A stretch of DNA of 64,000 bases from Rhizobium mongolense USDA 1844 (GCF_000419765.1 NZ_ATTQ01000012.1:62001-126000); one strand, 5' to 3'. Positions 25,520-33,505 are shown, counted from the stretch's first letter. Notes: generated from the sequence alone by a model not told the origin. Translations and numbers: made by a program.

Positions 25520-26436
25520 CAGCCAAGCAGCCCGGTCGCACGCAGGATCTCGTCGATCTTGGCGGTCTCGGCTTCGTCGAGGGGAGCACGCGGACGCGGC
25601 ATGAAGGCGGTGTCGATGATGCCAAGCCGCTTCATGGCGGTCTTGAAGGCGCCGATGCCCGAGGCGCCGCCGCTGACACGGCCCTGCGCGACCCAGACGA
25701 TTTCAAAGAGCCGGCAAAGACGTTCCTGCTCCTTCTTCGCCGCCGTCCAGTCGCCGCGCTGCGCCGCATCCCAAAGGCGGACATAACCGTGCGGGTCGAC
25801 ATTGGCGATGCCGGGAACGACGCCGTGGGCCCCCATCAGCAACGCGGTATCAACAACGACTTCCGAGCCTGTCATCAGGAAGATGTCCTTGTGCGCGGCG
25901 AGATCCAGAAGCGCATAGCGGAAATTGCCGTCGTCGCCGCTCGAATCCTTCAAGCCGATGATCGTACCTTCCTTGGCGAGCGTCACCGTCGTTTGGCGTT
26001 GCAGCTTGATGTTGACGCAGACGGGAATGTCATAGGCGATGAGCGGCACATCAACGGCGTCGCGGATATAGCGGAAGTGGTCGAGGATCTCGGACTGGCT
26101 GGTAACGGTGTAGAAGGGCGCTGTTACGACAACGGCGTCAGCACCCGCTGCCTTTGCGATCTTCGCATGCGAAATGACCCGATCGGTCGTCGGATCGATG
26201 GTGCCGACGATGAGCGGCACGCGGCCGTTCACCACCTTCGCCGAATGTTCGATGATCTCGCGCCGCGTCTTGTCGTCGTGAAAGACCACCTCGCTCGTCG
26301 AACCGAGCACGAAGACCCCGTGGCAGCCGGCGCCGATCAGGTGCTCCAGAACGCGCGTATAGGAGGGATAGTCGACGGTGAAATCCGGGTTCAGCGGCGT
26401 TACGACAGGAGGAACCACACCCTTGAATTTGCTCAT
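25519..26436 (-). CDS. Dihydrodipicolinate synthase/N-acetylneuraminate lyase family protein (copy 1 of the operon)
   Basis: 305 residues, class I aldolase TIM barrel. It has GVFVLGSTSEVVFHDDKTR in the substrate loop (GSTSE in place of the commoner GTTGE), YDIP with the catalytic Tyr, and IIGLKDSSGDDGNF with the Schiff-base Lys at about residue 165. It lies between the dppC-like permease gene (19-base gap) and the dppD-like ATPase gene (one-base overlap), so it is co-translated with a transporter. It probably cleaves or forms a 2-oxo acid derived from the imported ligand. Confidence 0.87.
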   Translation of the reverse strand: MSKFKGVVPPVVTPLNPDFTVDYPSYTRVLEHLIGAGCHGVFVLGSTSEVVFHDDKTRREIIEHSAKVVNGRVPLIVGTIDPTTDRVISHAKIAKAAGADAVVVTAPFYTVTSQSEILDHFRYIRDAVDVPLIAYDIPVCVNIKLQRQTTVTLAKEGTIIGLKDSSGDDGNFRYALLDLAAHKDIFLMTGSEVVVDTALLMGAHGVVPGIANVDPHGYVRLWDAAQRGDWTAAKKEQERLCRLFEIVWVAQGRVSGGASGIGAFKTAMKRLGIIDTAFMPRPRAPLDEAETAKIDEILRATGLLG

Positions 26437-26455
26437 TTTCGCTTTCTTTCGATTG

Positions 26456-27331
26456 TCAGTTTAATTCGGCGCGAGGGTCGAAGGCGTCCCTCAGGCCATC
26501 GCCAATGAAATTGATCGCAAGCACGGCAAGGACCAGCGCCCCACCGGGGAAGAGCCATTGCCATGGATATTGTTCGAGAACTGCGGTGGAGCGGGCGGCA
26601 TTCAACATATTGCCCCAGCTTGCAGCCGGCGGCGCAATGCCGAGCCCGAGGAAGGAGAGGCCGGCCTCGAGAAGAATGGCATTGGCGATCTGCAGCGTCG
26701 CATAGACCATCAGGATATCGATCGAATTCGGCAGGCCATGACGAAAGAGCAGGTGCGGCAGGCCGGCACCCATGCCGCGTGCCGCCAGGACGAAATCGCG
26801 TTCGCGCAGTTCCAGCAGTCGCGAGCGGATCATGCGGGCAAGCAGCGGCCAGGAGAGCAGCGAGATCACCAGCACCGTCGGCCAGATGCCGGTACCGGCA
26901 ATCGAGGCGAGCACGAGCAGGAAGATGACGGGCGGCAGCGTCATTACCAGGTCGACGAAGCGCATCGAAAGCGCATCAGCCCAACGGCCGGCCAGGGCGG
27001 AGACGGCGCCGAAGAGGAAACCGATCATCGCAGAGATCGCAGTCGAGGCGACGGCGACCAGAAGCGAGATGCGGCCGCCCTCCAGAACCCGGGCAAAGAC
27101 ATCGCGGCCAACGCCGTCCGTGCCGAACCAATGCGTCGCGGTCGGGCCGCTGTTCATCGCCAGAAGATCGATGTCGTTCGGCAGGAAAGGCCACCAGAGC
27201 GGATAGGAGAGGATGATCGCCAGCATCGGGATTGCGACGCATAGCCCGAAGACGGCTGCCCGGTTGAGAAGGAAGCGGTCAAAGGCGCGGGCGAGAGGGC
27301 CGGGGCTGCGGGTTTCGGTGCGGGCCAGCAT
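26456..27331 (-). CDS. Peptide-type ABC transporter permease (DppC/OppC family)
   Basis: 291 residues from the ATG at 27331; a GTG one codon earlier directly follows the dppB stop and could also serve. Six predicted helices, an N-terminal helix typical of OppC-type proteins (AAVFGLCVAIPMLAIILSY), the periplasmic segment HWFGTDGVGRDVFARVLEG that is diagnostic for DppC/OppC, and the coupling helix DFVLAARGMGAGLPHLLFRH. Partner of the DppB-like permease. Confidence 0.94.
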   Translation of the reverse strand: MLARTETRSPGPLARAFDRFLLNRAAVFGLCVAIPMLAIILSYPLWWPFLPNDIDLLAMNSGPTATHWFGTDGVGRDVFARVLEGGRISLLVAVASTAISAMIGFLFGAVSALAGRWADALSMRFVDLVMTLPPVIFLLVLASIAGTGIWPTVLVISLLSWPLLARMIRSRLLELRERDFVLAARGMGAGLPHLLFRHGLPNSIDILMVYATLQIANAILLEAGLSFLGLGIAPPAASWGNMLNAARSTAVLEQYPWQWLFPGGALVLAVLAINFIGDGLRDAFDPRAELN

Positions 27332-27334
27332 CAC

Positions 27335-28294
27335 TCAGCCCACCTTGATGCGCGGATCGACGACCGCATAGGCGATATCGGTCAGCAGATTGACGATGAT
27401 GACGCAGGTGCCGATGATGAGCGTCGCACCCATGATGACGGGATAGTCGCGCGTCTCCACGGCATCGACGAGCAGCAGGCCCATGCCCGGCCAGTTGAAG
27501 ACGCTTTCGATGAAGATCGCCCCGCCGATCGCAAGGCCGATGGTCGAACCGATCAGCGTGACGACGGGCAGCAGCGCGTTTCTGAGAGCATGCTTGGTGA
27601 TGACCCAGAATTCGACGACGCCTTTGGCGCGGGCGGTGCGCACATAATCCTGGTTGAGGACTTCGAGCATCGAGGCGCGCATGTAGCGCATGATCAAGGC
27701 AGCCTGGGCGATGGCGAGCAGTGCTGCAGGCAGGATCAGATGCCGCAGGAGATCGAGGACTGAGAACGCCTCGCCCGGCGTCAGCATGCCGCCCGATGGC
27801 GTCCAGTTCAGCCGGACGGAAAAAATGTAAAGCCCGATGAGCGCGCTCAGAAAGGCCGGGCTGGAAATGCCGGCAAGCGCGAAGACCGAAAAGGAAATGT
27901 CGGCGACGGAATTGCGCCGCACGGCGCTGATGACGCCGATCGCAATCCCGGCGACGATCGAAATTGCCAGCGCGGTGCCCATTAGGAGCACCGTCGGGCC
28001 GATGCGCGAAAGCACGAGGCTAAGGACCGGCTGGTCCAGCCGCTTGATCGAATAGCCGAGATTGCCCGCCAGCGCCTGCTGAAGCCATGCGAGATACTGA
28101 ACCGGCAAAGGCTGGTCGAGCCCGAGCCGGCTGCGCAATTCAGCAAGATCAGACGACGACATTGGGATGTTGGGATCGATATAGGCATCGATCGGATCGC
28201 CGGGGGCAAGGCGCAACAGCAGGAAGATCAGCGCGCTCAAGGCAAGGAGCATGCCCATTCCGATGATCACGCGCCGGAGGCTGTATCTGAGCAT
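27335..28294 (-). CDS. Peptide-type ABC transporter permease (DppB/OppB family)
   Basis: 319 residues, six predicted helices, starting MLRYSLRRVIIGMGMLLALS and with the DppB-type motif FLLLRLAPGDPID followed by the periplasmic LGLDQPLPVQYLAWL. The EAA-like coupling helix is YVRTARAKGVVEFWVITKHA. It follows the binding-protein gene after a 58-base spacer that contains a UUCG-capped hairpin, and abuts the dppC-like gene. Confidence 0.94.
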   Translation of the reverse strand: MLRYSLRRVIIGMGMLLALSALIFLLLRLAPGDPIDAYIDPNIPMSSSDLAELRSRLGLDQPLPVQYLAWLQQALAGNLGYSIKRLDQPVLSLVLSRIGPTVLLMGTALAISIVAGIAIGVISAVRRNSVADISFSVFALAGISSPAFLSALIGLYIFSVRLNWTPSGGMLTPGEAFSVLDLLRHLILPAALLAIAQAALIMRYMRASMLEVLNQDYVRTARAKGVVEFWVITKHALRNALLPVVTLIGSTIGLAIGGAIFIESVFNWPGMGLLLVDAVETRDYPVIMGATLIIGTCVIIVNLLTDIAYAVVDPRIKVG

Positions 28295-28310
28295 TGGAAA
28301 TCCATTCCGT

Positions 28311-28332
28311 GAGGGTGGCCGAAGCCACCCTC
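28311..28332 (-). other. UUCG-tetraloop hairpin between the binding-protein gene and the permease gene
   Basis: On the transcribed strand GAGGGTGGC-TTCG-GCCACCCTC: a perfect 9-bp stem closed by a C(UUCG)G tetraloop, one of the most stable RNA hairpins. It starts 20 bases after the binding-protein stop, with no U-run. Its position fits a 3' stabiliser that leaves binding-protein mRNA in excess. Confidence 0.75.
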
Positions 28333-28352
28333 GATCGTTCGAGAAGAGCGCC

Positions 28353-29936
28353 TTATTCGGCGATCGACCACTGCTGCGGATTGGCCTGGTATGGCCCGCC
28401 GCCTGGGGCCGGCGTCCAGACGAAATCCTTGACCTTCGTCGACACCACGCCGTAGCGGTTCGCGACCCAGAGTGTTCCCCAGGGCAACTCGGTGTTCATC
28501 ACCTTGCAGACCTGCTGATAGCGGGCATCGCGCTTGCTGCTGTCGGTTTCGGCAAGGGCAGCATCGAGCGCTGAGGTCAGATCCGGCATGCGGGCGCGCA
28601 CGACGTTCGGGCCTGCCGGCGGAATCTGCTTTTCGTTGAGGCCGGGATTGATGCTGCCGGCATCCGGGCCGTTTTGCAGGCCGGCATAGACCATCTGGAA
28701 CTGCGAGATGTCGGCATCTGCCTTCAGCACGATGCTGTTGTAGGTCGGCGCATCGACGGCGCGCGGCACGACATTGATGCCGACCTGGGCGAGCATCGCC
28801 TGCACGGCCGCGAGCACGTTGGTCGCAAGCGGCGTCGTGTAGTAGGTCAAAAGCGTGATCGGCTTGGCGCCGTTGATCTGATCCCAGCCGGCTTCCGTGA
28901 GCAGTTCCTTGGCCTTTTGCGGATCGTAGGCGTAGGCTTCGATATCCTTCGGCACCAGCCGATCGGCAATATAGGCGCAATTGGCCGGCGTCGCAGCGCC
29001 GCCGTAAAGGCTCTTTATGATGGCGTCGCGATTGATGGCATACATCACCGCCTGACGGACGCGAACATCCTTCCAGATCGGCGAATCGTGGTTGAAGCCC
29101 AGATAGTTGACGACGAAGGAATTGCCTTCGATGACCTTGAAGGACTTGTCGTCCTTGAAGGTCGGCACATCATTGGAATCGACGTAGGTGAACTGGATTT
29201 CACCGGACCGGAGGGCGGCGATTGCTGCCGCCGGATCGGCGAAATATCGATTGATCACCTTTTCCAGCGCCGGCTTGCCGCCGCGATAATCGATGTTGGC
29301 AGCGAGCTCGACATATTGATCGGTGACGTATTTGGTGAACTTGAACGGGCCAGTACCGATCGGCGACGTCGACCACCAGGTGCTCTTTGCAAGCTGGTCG
29401 GCGGGGATGGAGGCGAGCGCGTGCTCGGGCAGCATCATCACCTTGGTCATCGTATCCAGGATACTGGCGCTCGGTGCGCTCAGCTTGACGACGAGCGTAT
29501 GGTCATCGGGTGCCTCGACCGCCGAAACCGGCTTGAGGCGCGCGGCAAGCACCGAGCCCGTCTTGGCATTCGTCGCCAGTTCAATGGTGAATTTCGCATC
29601 CTTTGCCGTGAAGGACTTGCCGTCATGCCACTTCGCATCCGCGAGCTTGAAGGTGTAGGTCTTCTGGTCGTCGCTCACCTCATAAGACGAGGCAAGCACG
29701 CCGACGACCTTCTGCAGCTTCTCGTCATAAGCGACGAGCGGCTCATAATAGATGCTGAGCCAGGTGAAGCCGGCGGTCGCGGCCAGCGGATTGAAATTAC
29801 CCTGAAATCCGCCTGGGCCGACGTCAAAGCCGCCGGAAAGCGTTGCCGCTTCAGCCGGCGCTGTGAAGGCTGGCATGGCGGTCGTTGCCATCATCGCGGC
29901 GAGCGCGATGGCCGATAGTCTGGACAGTCGTTTCAT
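28353..29936 (-). CDS. ABC transporter substrate-binding protein, family 5 (peptide/opine/nickel type)
   Basis: 527 residues. A signal peptide (LSAIALAAMMATTAMPAF, cut near APAEA) is followed by the SBP_bac_5 fold: WLSIYYEPLVAYDEKLQKVV near the start, the family signature YTFKLADAKWHDGKSFTAKD, and GTGPFKFTKYVTDQYVEL. Family 5 proteins bind di- and oligopeptides, opines, nickel chelates or oligosaccharides. Its start overlaps the gntR stop by four bases (ATGA), so regulator and binding protein are translationally coupled. With two DapA/NanA-family lyases in the operon the ligand may not be a peptide. Confidence 0.93.
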   Translation of the reverse strand: MKRLSRLSAIALAAMMATTAMPAFTAPAEAATLSGGFDVGPGGFQGNFNPLAATAGFTWLSIYYEPLVAYDEKLQKVVGVLASSYEVSDDQKTYTFKLADAKWHDGKSFTAKDAKFTIELATNAKTGSVLAARLKPVSAVEAPDDHTLVVKLSAPSASILDTMTKVMMLPEHALASIPADQLAKSTWWSTSPIGTGPFKFTKYVTDQYVELAANIDYRGGKPALEKVINRYFADPAAAIAALRSGEIQFTYVDSNDVPTFKDDKSFKVIEGNSFVVNYLGFNHDSPIWKDVRVRQAVMYAINRDAIIKSLYGGAATPANCAYIADRLVPKDIEAYAYDPQKAKELLTEAGWDQINGAKPITLLTYYTTPLATNVLAAVQAMLAQVGINVVPRAVDAPTYNSIVLKADADISQFQMVYAGLQNGPDAGSINPGLNEKQIPPAGPNVVRARMPDLTSALDAALAETDSSKRDARYQQVCKVMNTELPWGTLWVANRYGVVSTKVKDFVWTPAPGGGPYQANPQQWSIAE

Positions 29937-30664
29937 TGTGTTCCTCCCACATTTGAACTTGTCTTGTTGTTTGCGATCACCCGGGAGATGCCGGCATAAT
30001 GGCGATCCAGCCGTATGCGCGCTTCCTCCAGGTTCTTTGCTTCCACAGCATCGACGATCGCCTCGTGGTCCCTCCAGGTGGCCATGGGATCGACATTGTC
30101 GAGATTGACGAAGTCGGACGCCTTGTAAAAAGCCAGCCAGAAAACATCGATCAGCCGCACGAGCGTCTCGTTGTTCTGGCAGCGGAAAAGCAGGCGGTGG
30201 AATAGCTGGTCGTCTTCCGCGAAGGATTCGCCGCGCTCGGCATGGAGGCGCATGCTGTTTGCCGTGGCACGCAGCTCGGCGATATCCTCATCGCTGATCA
30301 TCTCCAGCGTCTTGCCGATGAGGCCGACTTCGAGCGTGCGGCGGATCTCAAGGACCTCCTCGATCTGGCGAAGCGCGCCGCCGAGGCCATAAGCCAGATT
30401 GTCGAGCAGCGGCTCGAAGGAGAAAGCCTTGACGAAGATGCCGACACCGCGCCGCGATTCCAGAACGCCAAGGGACTCCAGCGCCTTGATGCCCTCGCGG
30501 AGCGAATTGCGGCTGACGCCGAGTTGGCTTGCAAGCTCTCCCTCGGCTGGCAGCAGCGTTCCGGGCGCAAGGCCGTTGTCGGCGATATAGGCGCGAAGGC
30601 TCTCCTGCACCGAGACGTGCAGCAGAGGCGCCCGCGTCAGAGGCTTCATCGTCTTAAGCGTCAT
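29933..30664 (-). CDS. FadR-type GntR regulator of the ABC/lyase operon
   Basis: 243 residues from the ATG at 30664. The frame is open to 30781, but a good promoter (-35 at 30730-30725, -10 at 30707-30702) lies inside that extension, so translation must start at 30679, 30664 or 30649. The winged helix has VQESLRAYIADNGLAPGTLL, ASQLGVSRNSLREGIKAL and the wing ESRRGVGIFVKAF. The FCD domain follows (DDQLFHRLLFRCQNN). First gene of the leftward operon, overlapping the binding-protein gene by four bases. Probably an autorepressor acting at 30705-30723. Confidence 0.87.
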   Translation of the reverse strand: MTLKTMKPLTRAPLLHVSVQESLRAYIADNGLAPGTLLPAEGELASQLGVSRNSLREGIKALESLGVLESRRGVGIFVKAFSFEPLLDNLAYGLGGALRQIEEVLEIRRTLEVGLIGKTLEMISDEDIAELRATANSMRLHAERGESFAEDDQLFHRLLFRCQNNETLVRLIDVFWLAFYKASDFVNLDNVDPMATWRDHEAIVDAVEAKNLEEARIRLDRHYAGISRVIANNKTSSNVGGTQ

Positions 30665-30701
30665 GCCGTTCTCGTTCATGCATGAGTTCAGGAATATGAT
30701 A

Positions 30702-30730
30702 GACATATCCACTTGTAGGATATCTGTCAA
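30702..30730 (-). promoter_or_regulatory. Promoter of the ABC/lyase operon
   Basis: On the leftward strand TTGACA (30730-30725), a 17-base spacer and TATGTC (30707-30702). This is the best consensus -35 with correct spacing in the region, placing the start site near 30695, just upstream of the gntR start codons. An operator-like palindrome fills the spacer. Confidence 0.65.
30705..30723. promoter_or_regulatory. Candidate GntR operator inside the promoter spacer
   Basis: ATATCC (30705-30710) and GGATAT (30718-30723) form a perfect inverted repeat with a 7-base centre (ACTTGTA). It lies between the -35 and -10 elements of the gntR/ABC promoter, the classic place for a repressor site. Its likely ligand is the GntR protein encoded directly downstream. 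Confidence 0.65.
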
Positions 30731-30890
30731 TTGGACATAGAGCGGTCGCGCCTTGAGTAAATCGGCATCGGTTGCATCCATTGTTGTTGAAATCGTTCGG
30801 AGAGCCCGGCGTGACCGTTCGTCCCGATCGGCCGATGATTCCGCCGAAAATCTTAAGGCAAGATCATGATTTTTGGGGAGAGCCAGAAAG

Positions 30891-30921
30891 TTGAACTTAA
30901 CCTATATAAATAATAGCTATT
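30891..30921 (+). promoter_or_regulatory. Promoter and overlapping palindrome of the Rrf2-family gene
   Basis: TTGAAC (30891-30896), a 17-base spacer and TAGCTA (30914-30919). The -10 lies within the perfect palindrome AATAGCTATT (30912-30921) in a very AT-rich stretch, so a dimeric repressor could occlude it. Autoregulation by the Rrf2 protein encoded 77 bases downstream is the simplest reading. Confidence 0.45.
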
Positions 30922-30997
30922 TATTGTGCGTTCATGCTTTCGGCGCTATTTGCATGGATAAAGGAAAGCGGCGCGCGAATCTGCGGGGCGATCGAAA

Positions 30998-31465
30998 ATG
31001 CTGACGAAAAAGGGAAAATACGGATTGAAGGCACTGGTTGATCTGGCGCGTCTGGCGCCGGGAGAAACCGCCTTCATCAACGATGTCGCCGCACGCAACA
31101 ATATCCCGAAAAAGTTCCTCGATACGATCCTTCTGGAACTGCGCAACGTCGGCATCCTTCGCTCCAAGAAGGGGCCGGGCGGCGGCTATTCGCTGTCGAG
31201 GCCGGCGTCGGAGATCCGCATCGGCCATGTCATCCGCACGCTTGACGGGCCGCTCGCTCCCATTCGCTGCGCAAGCCGCACGGCTTATGAAGCCTGCGAC
31301 GACTGTTCAGATCCGGAAACCTGTCATGTGCGCCGCTCGATGACCGAAGTGCGGGATGCGATCGCCGATATCCTCGACAACATGACGCTCGAGCAATTCG
31401 TCGCGAAGGGCGGCAAGCTTAGCGATGCAGACGACGAGACGTCGCCGGTTTTCGCGGCGGGCTGA
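30998..31465 (+). CDS. Rrf2-family transcriptional regulator with a cysteine cluster
   Basis: 155 residues. The Rrf2 winged helix is clear: MLTKKGKYGLKALVDLARLA, then IPKKFLDTILLELRNVGILR and GPGGGYSLSRP in the wing. After it comes a cysteine-rich loop, RCASRTAYEACDD with CSDPETCH (Cys residues near 90, 99, 102 and 107), which resembles the Fe-S ligand loop of IscR, NsrR and RirA but with different spacing. Such proteins sense iron-sulfur status, NO or cysteine supply. It converges with an SfnB-like flavoprotein gene (one base apart), which hints at sulfur control. Confidence 0.88.
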   Translation: MLTKKGKYGLKALVDLARLAPGETAFINDVAARNNIPKKFLDTILLELRNVGILRSKKGPGGGYSLSRPASEIRIGHVIRTLDGPLAPIRCASRTAYEACDDCSDPETCHVRRSMTEVRDAIADILDNMTLEQFVAKGGKLSDADDETSPVFAAG

Positions 31466-31466
31466 T

Positions 31467-32543
31467 CTAGCGATCCTTACGCACATGATGGGCGGCGCGC
31501 TGATGAAGAACATCGGCGGATGTTTTCAGCGCGCGGATGCGGGCGTTCCGCCAATGCCGGTCGAGATTGAGGCCGATACTCGCGGTGTTTTCCCCCGCCA
31601 GTTCGAAAATCAGGTTCGAGGCATCTATTGCCAGCTGACTTGCGACGGCGCGCGCGGCACTAGCGGAGAAAAAGGCATCTTCGGCCGCCGGGCCGCTCAT
31701 ATTGATCTGCGCGATGTCGAGCTTACGGCCCGCCCTTTCCAGAAGCGCGGCTACCGTCTCTATGCCGACCGCGAGCTTGCCAATGTTGTTTGCCTGTGCT
31801 GCCCCGGCATCGGCGCAAAGAACCGCACGCGCGATCCCGAGATCCACGGCCGCATGCAGCAATTCGCCGATCGCCGATGGCGCGTGCGCGACAAGCGCGA
31901 CTGCATCCGCGTTGACATGCAAGTCGCTGGCCACGATGGCGGCTGTGCCGTTGGTGCGCTGGCCAAGGCCGTCCCAATCGTCGACAAGTTGAAGGCCTTC
32001 GCTGTCTGAGGAAAGGTAAAGCGTGGTCTGATCATGGCCGACCGCGATCCAATCGGCAAAGAGCACCGCCGGCAAAGACGTGCTGCGGCCAATCAGTCGA
32101 TACCCAAGACCCCGGGAACTGACTGCGGCAGCATCCGCAAAAGCGGCCGCGGCAAAACGATCGCCGGCAAGGACTCGCGCAAAGAGGGCGCGCTGCAGCT
32201 CTTCGCCCGCCTGCTGCCGAAATCCGTCGAGGACTGTAAAATGGACTTCGAGAAACTCGCCGATCGAGGGATCGCCTTCAGCGATGATCGCAACGATTTC
32301 GGCGAGCAGCGAATTGGCAATGTCCAGTCCTTCATATTCGGGCGGAACGGTGATCGCGCCGAGGCCGGATTGCGAGAGGGCGTCGATTTCCTGATAGGGT
32401 AGGATGCGATTGATGTCGCGCTCGCTCGACTGCCGCTGAAAGGCGGCGGCAAGGGTGCGCGCTGTGTTTATCGCCTCTTCCTCGCTTTCGATGCGCTGTG
32501 CGACCGGTCGCGCCCGGTCGTGAAATTGCGATACGGTTCCCAT
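31467..32543 (-). CDS. SfnB-like acyl-CoA dehydrogenase-fold flavoprotein (sulfur acquisition)
   Basis: 358 residues from the ATG at 32543 (MGTVSQFHDRARPVAQRI); the frame continues to 32696 but the extra 51 residues look non-coding. Acyl-CoA dehydrogenase fold: the N-terminal helical domain has LPYQEIDALSQSGLGAITVP and a LLAEIVAIIAEGDPSIGEFL helix. The centre and C-terminus follow the DszC/SfnB subgroup, with LDRHWRNARIRALKTSADVL near the end in place of a CoA dehydrogenase tail. SfnB proteins are FMN/FAD enzymes linked to use of sulfones and sulfonates as sulfur source. Paired with the convergent Rrf2 gene. Family solid, substrate unknown. Confidence 0.8.
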   Translation of the reverse strand: MGTVSQFHDRARPVAQRIESEEEAINTARTLAAAFQRQSSERDINRILPYQEIDALSQSGLGAITVPPEYEGLDIANSLLAEIVAIIAEGDPSIGEFLEVHFTVLDGFRQQAGEELQRALFARVLAGDRFAAAAFADAAAVSSRGLGYRLIGRSTSLPAVLFADWIAVGHDQTTLYLSSDSEGLQLVDDWDGLGQRTNGTAAIVASDLHVNADAVALVAHAPSAIGELLHAAVDLGIARAVLCADAGAAQANNIGKLAVGIETVAALLERAGRKLDIAQINMSGPAAEDAFFSASAARAVASQLAIDASNLIFELAGENTASIGLNLDRHWRNARIRALKTSADVLHQRAAHHVRKDR

Positions 32544-32764
32544 CAATCGTACTCTTGTTTGATGACGATAGGAGTGACGGATCACAACCGGGATGATAAG
32601 GCCGGTTTTTCTACAAAGTCGGTGTGGTTTGAATTTTCTTACCAGCTTGATAGAGATGGCCATGCCTGAACATCCCACAAACCCTTCAATTCTCAACCGC
32701 GCAGCTTTCAGTCAGGCACAGGATTGATTATGGCTCATCCATTGAAGATGACCAAGAGGTTCCC

Positions 32765-33505
32765 ATGATGCTATCGCCCGCCCGGCAACGCCTTCAGCTC
32801 GATCCCGGCGACAGGCCGATCTATGCCGTCGGCGACATCCATGGGCGGCATGATCTGCTGCAGATGGCCGAATATACGATCGTGCGGGATGCAGCACGCC
32901 TGCCCGGGCGCAAGCTCATCATCATGCTTGGCGATTACATCGACCGCGGCCCGTCATCTGCGCAGGTGATCTCGCATCTGATGGGGCCGGTGCCGGAAGG
33001 TTTCGACCGCATCTGCCTGACTGGCAACCACGAAATCATGATGCTCGACTATATCGACGGGAAGATTTCGTTTTCCGAATGGATGCGCATGGGCGCCGAT
33101 TCACTGCTGCGCTCCTATGGTCTCGACGCCGAGCATCTGCCGCTGATCTTTCCGACGGCTTCGAAGCTTGACGGCTTCATCCGCCAATCGCTGCCGCGCC
33201 AGCATATCGATTTCATGCGGGCGCTGCCGATCCTCGTCGATACGCCGGACGTTTTGTTCGTCCATGCCGGCATCGACCCAAATTTTACGATCGAGAAGCA
33301 GAGCGACGAGGACCTCGTCTTCATCCGCGAGCGGTTCCTCGACAGCGGCATCGCGCTGCCGAAGCTTGTCGTTCATGGCCATACGCCCTGCAGCGAGCCG
33401 GACGTCCAGCCGCGACGGCTCAATCTGGACACACGGGCCTTCAAGAGCGGGAGGCTGACCGTCGCCCGCCTGTGGCGGGGCCGGGTTCACCTCTTCTCCA
33501 CCTGA
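32765..33505 (+). CDS. PPP-family metallophosphatase (serine/threonine phosphatase-like)
   Basis: 246 residues. All metallophosphoesterase motifs are present in order: AVGDIHGRHDLL (GDxHG, about 23), MLGDYIDRGPSS (GDxxDRG, about 57), LTGNHEIMML (GNHE, about 84), VHAGID and VVHGHTP (His ligands). The dinuclear-metal site is intact. The GDYIDRGPSS spacing is that of PPP-type protein phosphatases such as PrpA/PrpE. It converges with exoP with no gap; whether it acts on polysaccharide-synthesis proteins is open. AAGAGG precedes the ATG. Confidence 0.88.
   Translation: MMLSPARQRLQLDPGDRPIYAVGDIHGRHDLLQMAEYTIVRDAARLPGRKLIIMLGDYIDRGPSSAQVISHLMGPVPEGFDRICLTGNHEIMMLDYIDGKISFSEWMRMGADSLLRSYGLDAEHLPLIFPTASKLDGFIRQSLPRQHIDFMRALPILVDTPDVLFVHAGIDPNFTIEKQSDEDLVFIRERFLDSGIALPKLVVHGHTPCSEPDVQPRRLNLDTRAFKSGRLTVARLWRGRVHLFST

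Noticed and set aside
23384..25786. 800-codon plus-strand frame across the ABC ATPase genes
   Set aside because: Opposite strand carries complete DppD/DppF ATPases with all motifs; the plus-strand product resembles nothing.
22582..30664. Reading the ABC operon as a sialic acid system because of the NanA-family lyases, FadR-type regulator and family 5 binding protein
   Set aside because: No NanK- or NanE-like gene is present and the lyase loops do not specifically indicate NanA; substrate left open.
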